Positions 10,928 to 19,847 of a stretch of 64,000 bases of DNA are shown here, piece by piece (the first letter of the stretch is position 1; each line of letters opens with the position of its first letter). This DNA is from Symbiodinium natans (taxonomy: Eukaryota > Sar > Dinophyceae > Suessiales > Symbiodiniaceae): assembly GCA_905221605.1 (NCBI GenBank), contig CAJNDS010000091.1, positions 913,238-977,237 on the forward strand, written 5' to 3'. The notes below the pieces were generated by a model. The model had not been told where the DNA came from. It saw nothing but the letters and a program-made list of their open reading frames with translations, and made no database searches. Position numbers and translations under genes: made by a program.

Positions 10928-10977
10928 ACCAGAACGCTGCTACAGGGTCTATGAACCATAAGCTTAAACCCTAAACC

Positions 10978-11169
10978 CTAAACACATGCTGCACCTAAAC
11001 TCTGGACCGGAAGCCCTTCTGCCCTACATGGGGTTCTTTGAAACTCCCGAGCTTCTGTCTCCAAGCCAAAGCCCACGGCCTTGCGACACACGGTCTCCAG
11101 TACCACCTCGACTGTTCTTGGAACCTCTCGAGAACAACCCTGCCCTGCCATGGTACTCAGAAAGCCCAA
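10978..11169 (-). other. Open frame downstream of the PPR gene, not recognised
   Basis: A 63-codon frame (MGFLSTMAGQGC...) lies 3' of the last PPR exon. It carries no PPR motif. It could be a further exon, a different gene or chance; a family-4 element follows at 11158. Confidence 0.15.
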
Positions 11170-11264
11170 TACCCCTTAATGAAGGAATATGCCTTGAAAT
11201 ATCAAGGGATCCTTGATATGATTTAAGGTGTATTCCTGATTCAAGGGGTATTGGGTTCTAAGAG
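11158..11264. mobile_element. Family-4 element, diverged
   Basis: CCCAATACCCCTTAATGAAGG and CCTGATTCAAGGGGTATTGGG are inverted. It lies just 3' of the PPR gene. Confidence 0.7.
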
Positions 11265-11365
11265 GCGCCTTGGAGCCCCTTGACGACAACGATGAGCCTT
11301 GATGATCCTGAAACGAACACATAGCAGCAAAGGCTCTTGGCATACGAGCCTTGATACAAAAGCAT

Positions 11366-11438
11366 AAGTGTACACTTTCAGTTCTATAAGGGATTCTAGT
11401 ATCCCAAACAGTGTAAAGTGTACTCATTCTACTAAGTA
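11366..11438. mobile_element. Family-5 foldback element 3' of the PPR reading frame
   Basis: AGTGTACACTTTCAG, inner GGGATTCTAGTATCCC, and AAAGTGTACTCATTC. The PPR stop codon at 11432 falls within the element end, so the last codons may be read-through into it. Confidence 0.7.
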
Positions 11439-14400
11439 TACCACATACCAGTATAAAGAACAATGTGCGGTCTAGCCACACCGTCCACGCCCACGTCAGC
11501 GGCTATGAGGCCGATAGGGAGGGACCCGAAGACCTGAACCGCGATGTGGCACTGCCCAGTCCTCTCCAAGGCACTGATGGCGGCGTCGTAGCTGACAACG
11601 TGGGGAACCTTGCTTGCATTTGAAGTCAAGAGTCGGCTCCAAGAGCCTTGTTTTGGGGGGGTGGTAGGTCCCAAAGACTCTGAGAACTTTAAGGTAATTT
11701 GGCGCGGGCCCGGGGGGCTTTACCGGAACAGACGCGAATGTCGTTCAGACTTTTCACAGGTCTGGCGTCTTCAGCTAGGCCCTTAAAGGGATACCCCTTA
11801 GATACTCCTTACATACCCTATCCAACCCAAGGGCCCATACCTCAGAACCCTTTCAAGGAGATAAGGGACCATGTTAGGGGCCCTTGTAAATACCCTCAGA
11901 TAAACACCAAGCCCTAAAGTCTATGGGCCTCGGCGCGCAGCATGTCAGCCAGGAGGAGCACCGTGAGCTGCCACTGCGCAGCTTGCGCGCAGGAGCTTGT
12001 GATGCTACTGTAGCTGACCTTCGGAGATGGGCGAGTAGCTGTAAGCCCCAGAATCAACCCTCTTAAAGCTAGAACCCTAAACCCTAGACCCTAAACCCTC
12101 CCTAAACCCTACACCAGGTTGCGGCCCATATCGAGGCTCATGATGGTTCATACAAACACCTTTACATCTTGAGGCCATCCACTCTCAACCCAACATCCTA
12201 CGCTTTGAGGTTTAGGTCTGGGGTTTAGGGCTAATTATGGTGTGAATCTGTGTAAACAACAAGTTTGCATACATCTCTCTCTCTCTCTCTCCCTCTCTAG
12301 TATCGATCCAGTCTGGACCTACTTCTGAGGGCGGCACAAAAACACAATACTGCATCTGTATAGATATATATATATATATGTATGTATGTATGGACCTACT
12401 ACAAGGAACGTGATGATGGTCATTTGTGGCTTGACTTCATCCCGAGGGACCGCATCAGCGTCCAGCATGGCATGTTGCATGTCGTCGAAGAGTCGCACCG
12501 CGACCTGCCACTGCCTGCCTCTTGTGGAAGAAGCGATCGCCGCGTTGTAGCTAGTTGTACTCGGGATGAGTTGGGCTTTGGTCATCTTGGAAAAGAGGCG
12601 CAATGCCAGCTGCCAATTCCCTCCGTTCTCGCATGCACTCATGATGGCGTTGTAGCTGATGACATTGGCCGCTACCTGGGCTTTCTCCATGGCCGTGAAC
12701 AGATACACCGCCCACTGCCAGCTCCCACCTTTCTCACAGGAGCTGACGGCCGCGCTATAGCTGATGATGTCGGCCACCAGATTGGCTTCAGGCATCGTGT
12801 GCAGAAGGAACACCGCCACTTGCCACTGGCCACCCTTTTCACACGAACTGATGGTGGCGTTGCAGCTGATCACATCTGGGGAAAGCCGGTTCCTGGGAAT
12901 CTCTTCAAATATGTGCAATGCTAGCCGCCATTGCCCAGCCTTCTCGCAAGAGCTGATGGCACCGTTGAACGAGATCACATTTGGCGACAGCCACGCCCCA
13001 AAGAGACCCCCCAGCACATGCACAGCCAGTCGCCACTGTGAGCTCTGCTCACAAGCACTTATCCTTGGTAGCCCAGACACTTTCAGTTCTGTAAGGGATT
13101 ATAGTATCCCAACAAGCGTAAAGTGTGCTCGCTCAGCTACTAAGATTACAACAAGGGTGTCCTCCTTTTCAAGGGCTGGTCACCTGGGTTTAGGGTTTAG
13201 GGTTTAGGGCTTAGGGTTTAGAAACCCTAAACCCTAAAACCTAAACACTAAAACCCTAAACCTGTCCAAGCGAACCAGGAACCCGAAAAAAGGGGCAACA
13301 TGGTACCACCCAGGCTAAGGAGCGCTGCGTTGTAGCTGATAACGTTGGCAGCCAGCCTAGCAGGACGAGCTATTCGGCCCTTATACTCCGGGTTTAGGGT
13401 TTAGGGTTTAGGGTTTGGGGTTTAGGGTTTAGGGCTTTTTGGTTTATAATCCCCATAATCAATATAAAAGGGACTTTTTAAGGCGGTTTCTAGGGTAGAA
13501 GAGCCCGTCCAGCCTAGCATCTGACATTGCAGACAAGAGAAAGGTGGCCAGCTGCCATTGCCGACCCACCCCACAGGTGCTTATGGTGGTGTTGTAGGTG
13601 ATGGCGCTTGCAGCAATCCTGGCTTTGGGTATCCCCAAAACCCTAAACCCTAAACCCTAAATCCTAAACCCTAAACAATCCTGGATGTGTTCATGGAGCC
13701 GAAGAGGTGGATCGCCAGCTGCCAATGCCCCACTTTCGCACAGGCGCTAATGGCGGCGTTGCTAGCGATGACATCCACCGCAAGCCTGGCATTGCCTAGG
13801 ATGGTAGGGTTTCGGGTTTCGGGTTTCGGGTTTCGGGTTTCGGGTTTCGGGTTTCGGGTTTCGGGTTTCGGGTTTCGGGTTTCGGGTTTAGGGTTTAGGG
13901 TTTAGGGGTTGGGGGTTAGGGCTTCGGGTTCCTAAACAGGCTCCTCTTAAAACCCAACAAGGGAAGATGTAAAATATCCCAACATCCCAAGGTCCCACCT
14001 GAACTTCAGGACCTAGCTGCACAGCGCGTAGAAGAGATGCAGCGCCCATTGCCATTCTTGGCTCTTCTGGCAGGAGCTGATGGCAGCACTGTAGCCTAGG
14101 CTGGCCTTTGAAACTCTCTGAAAAATGTATTCGTAAGCGCTAGACCCAGGAGTAACCTAGAATTAAAAAAGGGCGCCCTTTTAGGCTGATTAGAAGGGAA
14201 CCCCAACCCTAAACAAGGAAATAAGGGCCTACGAACATATTCCTCTTGAACCCTCTTAACCCCAACAAGGGCAAATTACTAAAACAACAGATTCCAAAGG
14301 TCCTACCCCGTAGCTGATCACCCCAGCATCCAGCTTGGACTTGGGCATCTTTTCCAGGAAATAAAGCGCCCACTGCCACTGCCCAGCCTGTCCGAAAGAT

Positions 14401-15380
14401 AACTTCGAGGGCCTGCTGAAGGGGTTCTCAACCCTATTTATTAAGGGCCTTTCTAAGGGGGTGCAAAAATTCCGATAAACCCTCGAACGGGCCGTTGTAA
14501 GGGGTTATAAACCCTATGAAATGCCTTTTGAAGTGGTTGTAGGGTGCCCCCAGCCTTTGCGAAGGAACTGAGAGTGGCATTGTATGTAACGACCTCCGGA
14601 GCCACGCGAGCTCCAGCCATGGAGTAGAAGAGGTGCAAAGACTGCTCCCAACGCCCGGCCTTCTCCTTACTGTTGCTTAGGCAGGGAATGAGGGGAATGA
14701 GAGCCCTGTATATGCTCTTTAAGGGATTCTACACTAGGGCCCTGAAGGGATTCTGTCTAGGGTACCTCATTCCCCCATTCCCTACTTACCAACAGCAAGT
14801 CTCGCAAGCGCTGATCGTTGCGTTGTAGCTTATGACGTCAGGCGCGCGCCTGACTTCCGATATGCTGTGGAAGAGGTTCACCGCCAGTTGCCACTGAGAG
14901 CCTTTCTCGCAGGAGCTGATGGCAGCGTTGTAGCTGACAATACTGGGAGAGAGCGCAGCTTTAGGCAGGCCACGGAATAGACGCAATGCCAGTTGCCAGT
15001 GCTGGGCCTTTGTGCAGGCGCTGATGGCCGTGTTATACTCCGAGATGAGCCTGAAGCTGCCTTCCTTTTCAAGCACCTCCCGTATCACCCCAACCAGATC
15101 CGCTCGACCCAGCTGCGGCAACTCCCGCAAGACTTGGGAAGCAATCCTGCTTGCAGGTTCTGGGTCCTCATTAACCCAAAATCAGGCTCAGTGTTGTTGT
15201 AACCCACTTATGAGTCCCTTAAGTACCCTAATAGGGTTCTAATTGCGTTACTAAGTACCATGAACCTCCAAGTGGGGATGCGCCTCACTTCGGAAAGCAT
15301 TGGTGTCAGCAAGTCTTCCACGCTCTTCAGGTCCGGGGGCGGTCCCCTCCTTTCCTCGCATGCCCAACAAGCGTGTATAT
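11432..15380 (-). CDS. PPR-repeat protein gene, 11 exons and 10 introns (predicted model)
   Basis: The gene encodes about 15 tandem 35-residue pentatricopeptide repeats, each with a core like SYNAAISSCEKGSQWQLAV and an exact 23-residue step from the W to the next Y. PPR proteins bind organellar RNA one base per repeat and act in editing, processing or stability in plastid or mitochondrion; the target here is unknown. Proposed exons (minus strand order): 15284-about 15380, 14804-15146, 14555-14665, 14315-14387, 14021-14095, 13681-13795, 13514-13618, 13324-13356, 12451-13063, 11929-12018, 11432-11608. Exon lengths keep phase through every join and no stop appears in the joined frame (about 580 residues plus the first exon). 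The true start lies upstream of 15380 and was not found, so no targeting peptide is visible. The last exon runs past its repeat into about 20 unrelated residues and a TAG. The weakest splice sites are introns 1 and 10. Confidence 0.8.
11609..11928 (-). other. PPR intron 10, holds a family-17 copy
   Basis: 320 bp between the repeats at LLADMLRAE and VPHVVSYDAA. GC-AG splicing (11928 to 11609) keeps frame but leaves that repeat one residue short, so the ends are uncertain. A diverged family-17 element lies at about 11755-11885. Confidence 0.5.
12019..12450 (-). other. PPR intron 9 (GT-AG), microsatellites and arrays
   Basis: 432 bp between LDADA and VSYSSITSSC. GGTC lies at both ends and GT-AG splicing restores 35-residue spacing. 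Inside are CCCTAAA units (12073-12113), a TC dinucleotide run (12273-12298), TA/TATG runs (12364-12390) and an exact direct repeat TGGACCTACT at 12314-12323 and 12391-12400. Confidence 0.65.
13064..13323 (-). mobile_element. PPR intron 8: family-6 element with nested family-5 element and array
   Basis: Family-6 ends (CCTTGGTAGCCCAG at 13063 and CACCCAGGCTAAGG ending at 13320) bracket a family-5 element (13077-13145) and TTTAGGG/CCCTAAA arrays (13187-13262). GC-AG splicing gives YNAAISACEQ. No target duplication is evident. Confidence 0.7.
13077..13145. mobile_element. Family-5 element nested in PPR intron 8
   Basis: ACACTTTCAGTTCTG, inner GGGATTATAGTATCCC and AAAGTGTGCTCGCTCAGC. It sits inside a family-6 element. 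Confidence 0.7.
13357..13513 (-). other. PPR intron 7, flanked by 11-bp direct repeat, contains TTTAGGG array
   Basis: TGCTAGGCTGG (coding strand) occurs at 13519-13509 and 13362-13352. A CCCTAAA array, read on the coding strand, occupies 13389-13440 of the insert. GC-AG splicing within the repeat gives SDARLAANVISYNAA with exact spacing. Length 157 is not a multiple of three. Confidence 0.75.
13619..13680 (-). other. PPR intron 6: 62-bp intron made of TTTAGGG units
   Basis: The nine bases CCAGGATTG (coding strand) occur at 13684-13676 and 13622-13614. Between them are about five TTTAGGG units and a 13-base tail. Splicing within the duplication as GA-AG gives NTSRIAASAITYNTT with exact repeat spacing. 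62 bp would shift the frame if retained. Confidence 0.75.
13796..14020 (-). other. PPR intron 5: family-11 end plus TTTCGGG array
   Basis: The interruption starts with a left half of a family-11-like element (13925-14005) and ends in an array of about a dozen TTTCGGG units (13806-13890) that turns into TTTAGGG. An in-frame TAG occurs if it is read through. Spliced as GC-AG (14020 to 13796) the joined repeat is exactly 35 residues. Confidence 0.7.
13806..13905 (+). repeat. TTTCGGG array turning into TTTAGGG
   Basis: About a dozen identical GGGTTTC units, then three GGGTTTA units, inside PPR intron 5. Confidence 0.95.
14096..14314 (-). mobile_element. PPR intron 4: family-11 element with nested family-10 element
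   Basis: The element 14096-14309 is bounded by GTAGC at 14091-14095 and 14310-14314. Its ends (GGTAGGACCTTTGGAA and TTTCAAAGGCCAGCC, coding strand) form inverted repeats shared with a copy at 37984-38078. A second foldback motif with AAAAAAGGGCGCCCTTTT lies inside (about 14133-14205) and recurs at 28251-28325. Spliced as GC-AG it gives ISY-SAAISSC. Confidence 0.75.
14388..14554 (-). other. PPR intron 3, flanked by 8-bp direct repeat AGGCTGGG
   Basis: 167 bp interrupts the repeat between AKAG and QWQWAL. The direct repeat CCCAGCCT (plus strand) sits at 14382-14389 and 14549-14556. Splicing inside the repeat gives a GC-AG intron and restores the frame. I see no clear terminal inverted repeats, though internal AGGGTT..AACCCCTT motifs recur twice. 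Confidence 0.7.
14666..14803 (-). mobile_element. PPR intron 2: family-13 TIR element with GAGA target duplication
   Basis: The element 14666-14799 has terminal inverted repeats (CTTACTGTTGCTTAGG against CTTGCTGTTGGTAAG, then GGGAATG). The same four bases, TCTC on the plus strand (GAGA on the coding strand), flank it at 14662-14665 and 14800-14803. Removing element plus one duplication copy gives TGC-GAG-AAG-GCC, the expected ACEKAG of a PPR repeat. It reads as a GA-AG intron. A second copy lies at 51101-51258. Confidence 0.8.
15147..15283 (-). mobile_element. PPR intron 1: family-3 foldback element
   Basis: The interruption holds an inverted-repeat element at 15150-15272 whose ends (CTTGGAGGTTCATGG and, diverged, CTTGCAGGTTCTGGG) match the family-3 copies elsewhere in the window. 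It is flanked by TG on both sides. Splicing as GC-AG (15283 to 15147) or removing the element plus one dinucleotide both restore the frame. Its 123 bp plus duplication is not a multiple of three, so read-through would shift frame. Confidence 0.7.
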
Positions 15381-16274
15381 ACAAGGGAGCCGAACCCCGA
15401 AACCGTACATCCCTAAACTGTATGGGGTTTTGGGTTTACGGCTATCCTAAACCCCCCGCAAAAAAATAATAAAAGAAAAAATAAAAAATGCAGGGATGAG
15501 GGTCGCACTGGGCATCCGAAACCCTGTAAACCCTAAACCCTAAGCGTCCCAGTCTCCAACTCCACGAGGTTGGTTAGCCCAATGGCCATGCTGCCCGGAA
15601 CACGACAAGCCCAGGCGCATGGCGAGGGGATTAGGTTTAGGGTTTAGGATTCGGGTTTAGGGCTTGGGGTTTGGGGTTTAGGGTTTGGGTTTTGCCTAGA
15701 AAATTCACAAAAACAACCTACAGCTAAGGTAGAAGAAGGGTACCCTACTCTGGGAACTGCCCATTAGAGCATGCCTTGGACCCTGGGGTTTGGGGGTTTC
15801 GGGGGTTTGCACGGCTTTAGGGTTTTAGGGCGTTAGGAATTTGTTAGGAATCTTGATAGGGCTTAGGGCTTTAGGGCTTTGAAGGGCTTTAGGGCTTTAG
15901 GAACTTTAGGGCTTTAGGGCTTTAGGGCTTTAGGGCTTTAGGGCTTTAGGAACTTTAGGGCTTTAGGGCTTTAGGGCTTTGGCTTCAAGGCTTCAAGGGC
16001 TTAGGGCTATAAGGCTGCGGGTGGCCACCCCTGAGCGAAGCGGCCTTCAGCAGATGGATGGGTATCTGAGATTGCTCGCGGAACCCCCAACACTGGTTTA
16101 GGGTTCAGGGTTTAGGGTTTAGGGTTTAGGGTGTAGGGGGTAGGGTTGAGGGTTGAGGGTTTAGTAAGGGTAGCCCAAATAACCTACCTTTGTCAAGGGG
16201 ATATGTAAGGAAGTCATCATCGGGAAGCCCTAAAATGGTAGGTTTTTCTGGGCTACAGGTGCAGCCTAAGGTAT
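15381..16274. repeat. TTTAGGG-like and GGGCTTTA arrays upstream of the PPR gene
   Basis: Units at 15630-15700 and 16093-16160, and an eight-base GGGCTTTA array at 15860-15990 with GGAACTTTA interruptions. The promoter and first exon of the PPR gene should lie here but I cannot point to them. Confidence 0.6.
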
Positions 16275-16435
16275 AAGGAAAAAACCCTACAAGGGACCCT
16301 TAATCTTATTCCCCTATGTCACCTCTAAATATATATTTATATGTATAAAAGGAATATTTACATACCTTATCTAGCCCCTGTATGCCTACGTAGCCCCAAA
16401 ATAACACCCAAATAACCCTATAAGGACCCTTTTGA
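16275..16435 (+). mobile_element. Family-12 AT-rich element
   Basis: CAAGGGACCCTTAATCTTAT to AACCCTATAAGGACCC. It matches 56812-56955 on the opposite strand, including GTAGCCCCAAAA. Confidence 0.6.
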
Positions 16436-16439
16436 GTTT

Positions 16440-17500
16440 GGGTTTAGGCTTCTATGTTTAGGAGGAGTCTGGCACGCTCGTAAACCTCTCAATGGCTTGC
16501 AGTCAGAGAGTGTAAGCCGCATAAACCCCCAACCCTCGCTTTTCGCGGCACTCAGATCCTGTACGCAGGTGAGGTAGGGTTTAGGGCTTAGGGCCTGGCG
16601 TTCATGACTCAGGAAGTTTAGTGTTAAAAATCCCTAAGCCACCCTATAGTTCAGGGCTTTCGGGGTGGATTCGCCCCAATGTCGCTCGGCATGCCACGCA
16701 AAGGCAGAAGGAGTGGTCGTCGCCCACAGGCCTGATCAGGCAGAAGGGTTTAGAGTTTAGGGCTAGGGTTCAAAGTTTGGGGTTTTAGGGTTAGGGTTTA
16801 GGGTTTGGGGTTTGGGGTTTAGGGTTCCGGGTTGAAAAAGGGGTTTAGGGCTTGCGGTTTAAGGGTGTTTAGGTTCGAGGAATCGGGTTTTTGGATGCAA
16901 AATCGGTGAATGTGATGACGTGAGCCAAGACGTTCTTTCGGATTGGGGGGGGGGGAGGGAGGGTGACCCTTTAAAGGGATGGTTTAGGAATAGGGGGTTG
17001 AGGCTTGACTCCTTCTTAGGTTACCTTAACTTACTAGGTCGTACCCAGGAAAACCGGGAATTTTCCTAAATTTTAGTCCCTTAAGAGACCCTAAGTCCCT
17101 ATTTCCCTACAAAATCCCAAAGACCCAAACCCTAAGCCCCAGCCTGAATCCTAAACCCTAAACCCCCAAACCCTGAACCCTGAGGCTCACCGCTTCAAAG
17201 CTGCAAACTCAATGCAGAGGTCCCTGAACCCTAAAACTGAACCCCCTGAAAATACCAAAATCCCGAACACCTTCAAGCCCAGAACGCCCCTAACCCCCAA
17301 ACCCTCAAAACCTCCCCACAAAAAAAAAACCCTTAATTCCTGAACCCTCTAAACTCCCAGCATCCACACACGTTTTTGTTTCTTCCATTTGCTGGGTAGA
17401 TGCAAAAGGTTTTGTTGGCAGAACGCCTCCGCGGGCCCAGCAAAGGCTACCCAGGCTAAGGTTTGGATGTAAGGTTGAGAGAATCTTAGCTTTGGAGTAG
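16440..17500. repeat. Degenerate arrays and unique islands
   Basis: TTTAGGG-like units at 16740-16865 and CCCTAAA-like units at 17105-17345. A G run lies at 16944-16958. No gene recognised. Confidence 0.5.
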
Positions 17501-17502
17501 AC

Positions 17503-17598
17503 CCTGGGAAAAAAGTATATACTCTTTAGGTATAATTAGCTATAACAGGAGCCCAAGACCAAAAAAAATATTAAAGTATAGTACTCCAAACACCCAGG
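17503..17598. mobile_element. Family-7 element
   Basis: CCTGGGAAAAAAGTATATAC to AGTACTCCAAACACCCAGG. CCTGGG and CCCAGG ends are inverted; TTTAGGTATAA and AATATTAAAGTA are shared with the other copy. Confidence 0.7.
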
Positions 17599-17599
17599 A

Positions 17600-18548
17600 A
17601 TCTTGGGGTATAGACGGTATAGACGGTATACAGTTTCAGAGGTTCTGGAGTTCGGGGGTTCAGGGTTTTGGGCTAGGGCCAGACATGCCCCAGCTAAACC
17701 GGAAGCCCTAACGAAGGCCGCCCAGATATCCCAAAAACCCTAAACCCTGAATAGACCCGAAGCCTTAAACCCAAAACCCTAAACCCCAAAGTAAACCCTA
17801 CAACCCCTAAGCCTAACCTACTAGTTGCTTAAGAACACCAAAAATGTTTTGCAACATGTTCTTCCTTGTAGAGGCAGTACAGGGATCAGTTGCTCTTTTA
17901 TTTGGGGGGGTTCTTAAGCAAATAACCTAAGCCCTAGCCCAAAACCCCAAAACCCTAAACCCTACCTAAAACCCGAAAATCCTAAAACCCTAAAACCTGA
18001 AACCTGAAAACCTAAACCCTAAACCCGAAACCCGAAACCCTAAACCCTAAACACATCATCAGTTGCAGTCACATGGATGCCCGGGAGCACGCGCTGCAGA
18101 GGATTGGACTGGGGCGCCGCGGCACCCACACCCAAACTGGCCACCCCCTACTTTTTGAGGGTTTAGGGTTTAGGGTTTAGGGTTTTAGGGCTTGGAAGGA
18201 AGCAGAAGGTTCTACATGACGTGCAGGGAGTTGGGTATGGATACCAGAGCACCCGCTGGTGATTTCACCAGTCGCAGCTCGAATTAGTAGCACAGACTCC
18301 AAGCATCATCATGCACTATATTCGGGCAGTAAATAGGGTTTGGGGTTTAGGGTTTCGGGTTTCAGGATGGGACAAGGGTCTAGAGCGTGGGACACACAAC
18401 CTGAACCATTCCTGCGTAGCCTAGACTTACTGTAGAGTACGGGAGCGGGGGCTGAAAGGCGGTCACAGAATGCTTGGGGCGTAGGGTGCACTTGGAGTTT
18501 GATGGGTACTTATGTGGGGTTGGGAATCAGGGTTTAGGGTTAAACCCT
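17600..18548. repeat. CCCTAAA-like arrays and islands
   Basis: Units at 17730-17800, 17935-18050 and 18155-18190; island 18055-18155 and 18190-18330 unexplained. Confidence 0.5.
17824..17926. mobile_element. Family-16 foldback element
   Basis: GTTGCTTAAGAACACC and GGGGGTTCTTAAGCAAATAAC are inverted. A related right half occurs at 37125-37175 after a G run. Confidence 0.7.
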
Positions 18549-18549
18549 A

Positions 18550-18615
18550 CCCAAAGGCTCCAATACACCTTCACTAAGGAATATTCCTCAATTCAGGGGT
18601 ATTGGAGTCTCTGGG
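18550..18615. mobile_element. Family-4 element, short, TA on both sides
   Basis: CCCAAAGGCTCCAATAC and GTATTGGAGTCTCTGGG, flanked by TA at 18548-18549 and 18616-18617. Confidence 0.8.
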
Positions 18616-18774
18616 TAAGGCTACAACCGAAAGAGCTCGAAACCCTGAACTTTACCCGGTCACCCACTGCAGGACGATGCCTGGAATCAACGGCCGATTC
18701 ATAATCCTAAGGGAAAATGGTATTGGCGGCGGAAGGCAACCTCTGTTCCAGCTCGCAAAACTTTCAACTGCCCA

Positions 18775-18794
18775 GGGGGGGGGGGGGGGGGGGG
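18775..18794 (+). repeat. G run of 20
   Basis: Uninterrupted G tract; length in the assembly may be unreliable. Confidence 0.9.
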
Positions 18795-18959
18795 CCTGGG
18801 GCTGCTTCGAGGCACCTGGGACTCATGCGGATTTTTCGGGGTGTTGAACCCGAACGCCTTTCTAGTATAGGGGCCTTACAAATTAGAATAGCTCTTTTTA
18901 TATTTATTTTATTTATTTTTTTTTTTTTGGGGGGGGTTGTTCTGGTATATTTATAAAGA

Positions 18960-19168
18960 AACCAGAATGAATGCAATTAGTCATTATTCCGACCCTTATA
19001 GTACCTGCTTTAATGTCTGGGATGATTGTTGGCAGGGTCCAGCCTATCGTGCTTGGAAAACCCGCCAGCTTCTTCTGGCTATTCCCCGACCCCGTCCTCT
19101 TGCGAAAACGTGTATCTTGGGTCGATTACACCCTGCATGCAGTAATTGTGGCTTTAACAGGGTGTAGG
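18960..19168 (+). CDS. Candidate exon of a membrane-like protein, not recognised
   Basis: One frame reads IPTLIVPALMSGMIVGRVQ, then PIVLGKPASFFWLFPDP and a hydrophobic YTLHAVIVALTG, ending where a TTTAGGG-like stretch begins. Two hydrophobic segments suggest membrane segments. The island has array on both sides, as a PPR-type exon would. I cannot assign a family. Confidence 0.25.
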
Positions 19169-19640
19169 GTTTACGGGGATTGCGGGTTAAGTTACAAATA
19201 GGTCTTCAGCACAACTATTGTCAACCGCCAGATCCTTGCCCTAAACCCTTAAATTGATCCTGAACGCAATAGAGGCTTAAGGACGAACGGCTAAGGCTGA
19301 GTTCCTACACACACACACGAAGATGTCGAGTCGTTTCGCGTTTAGGGTATGGGGTTTAGGGTTTAAGGTTTAATTAGGGTTTAGGATTTAGGGTTTAGGG
19401 TTAGGGTTGCAAGAGTTTAGGGTTTGGGTTTTGGGGGGTTTAGGCTGCTACGCACGCCTGCTAAGTGCGAAGCTCAGGTTTGACCTGACCGCTGGGAACG
19501 CCCAGGTTGCTGATGATGGGAAATACAGAAACACCCTGCTACATGGGAGTTTACGAAAATACGGGACCCCTTATCATAACCGCCCAAATAGTTAGTTAGG
19601 ATCCCCTAACCCCCAAGCCCTAAAAGCCTGAACACAAAAC
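19169..19640. other. Array remnants and unique DNA
   Basis: TTTAGGG-like units at 19340-19440; island 19440-19600 unexplained. Confidence 0.4.
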
Positions 19641-19647
19641 CCTTAAC

Positions 19648-19740
19648 CCCTGAACCCCTAAACCCTAAACCCTAAACCCTAAACCCTAAACCCTAAACCC
19701 TAAACCCTAAACCCCTAAACCCTAAACCCTAAACCCTACA
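19648..19740 (-). repeat. CCCTAAA array, about 12 units
   Basis: Followed after about 100 bp of unique DNA by a TTTAGGG array in opposite orientation. Confidence 0.95.
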
Positions 19741-19847
19741 GTCGGCAACCAGGGAGCTGAGCAAAAAAACTGGCCTTGAAACAGGCTCGAGTGGCCAGCG
19801 CGGCACTTCGGAGAAGGAGTCTCGTGGTCCGAGAGTATCCTATGGGT

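Noticed and set aside
14549-14556. Intron 3 as a member of the 8-bp-duplication family 2
   Set aside because: The flanking repeat is 8 bp, but the insert lacks TTGGG ends and any clear TIR.
11432-15380. PPR locus as a dead pseudogene
   Set aside because: Ten independent interruptions all keep phase when spliced at consistent AG|G sites and no stop remains in the joined frame; decay would not do this. Lack of expression cannot be excluded.
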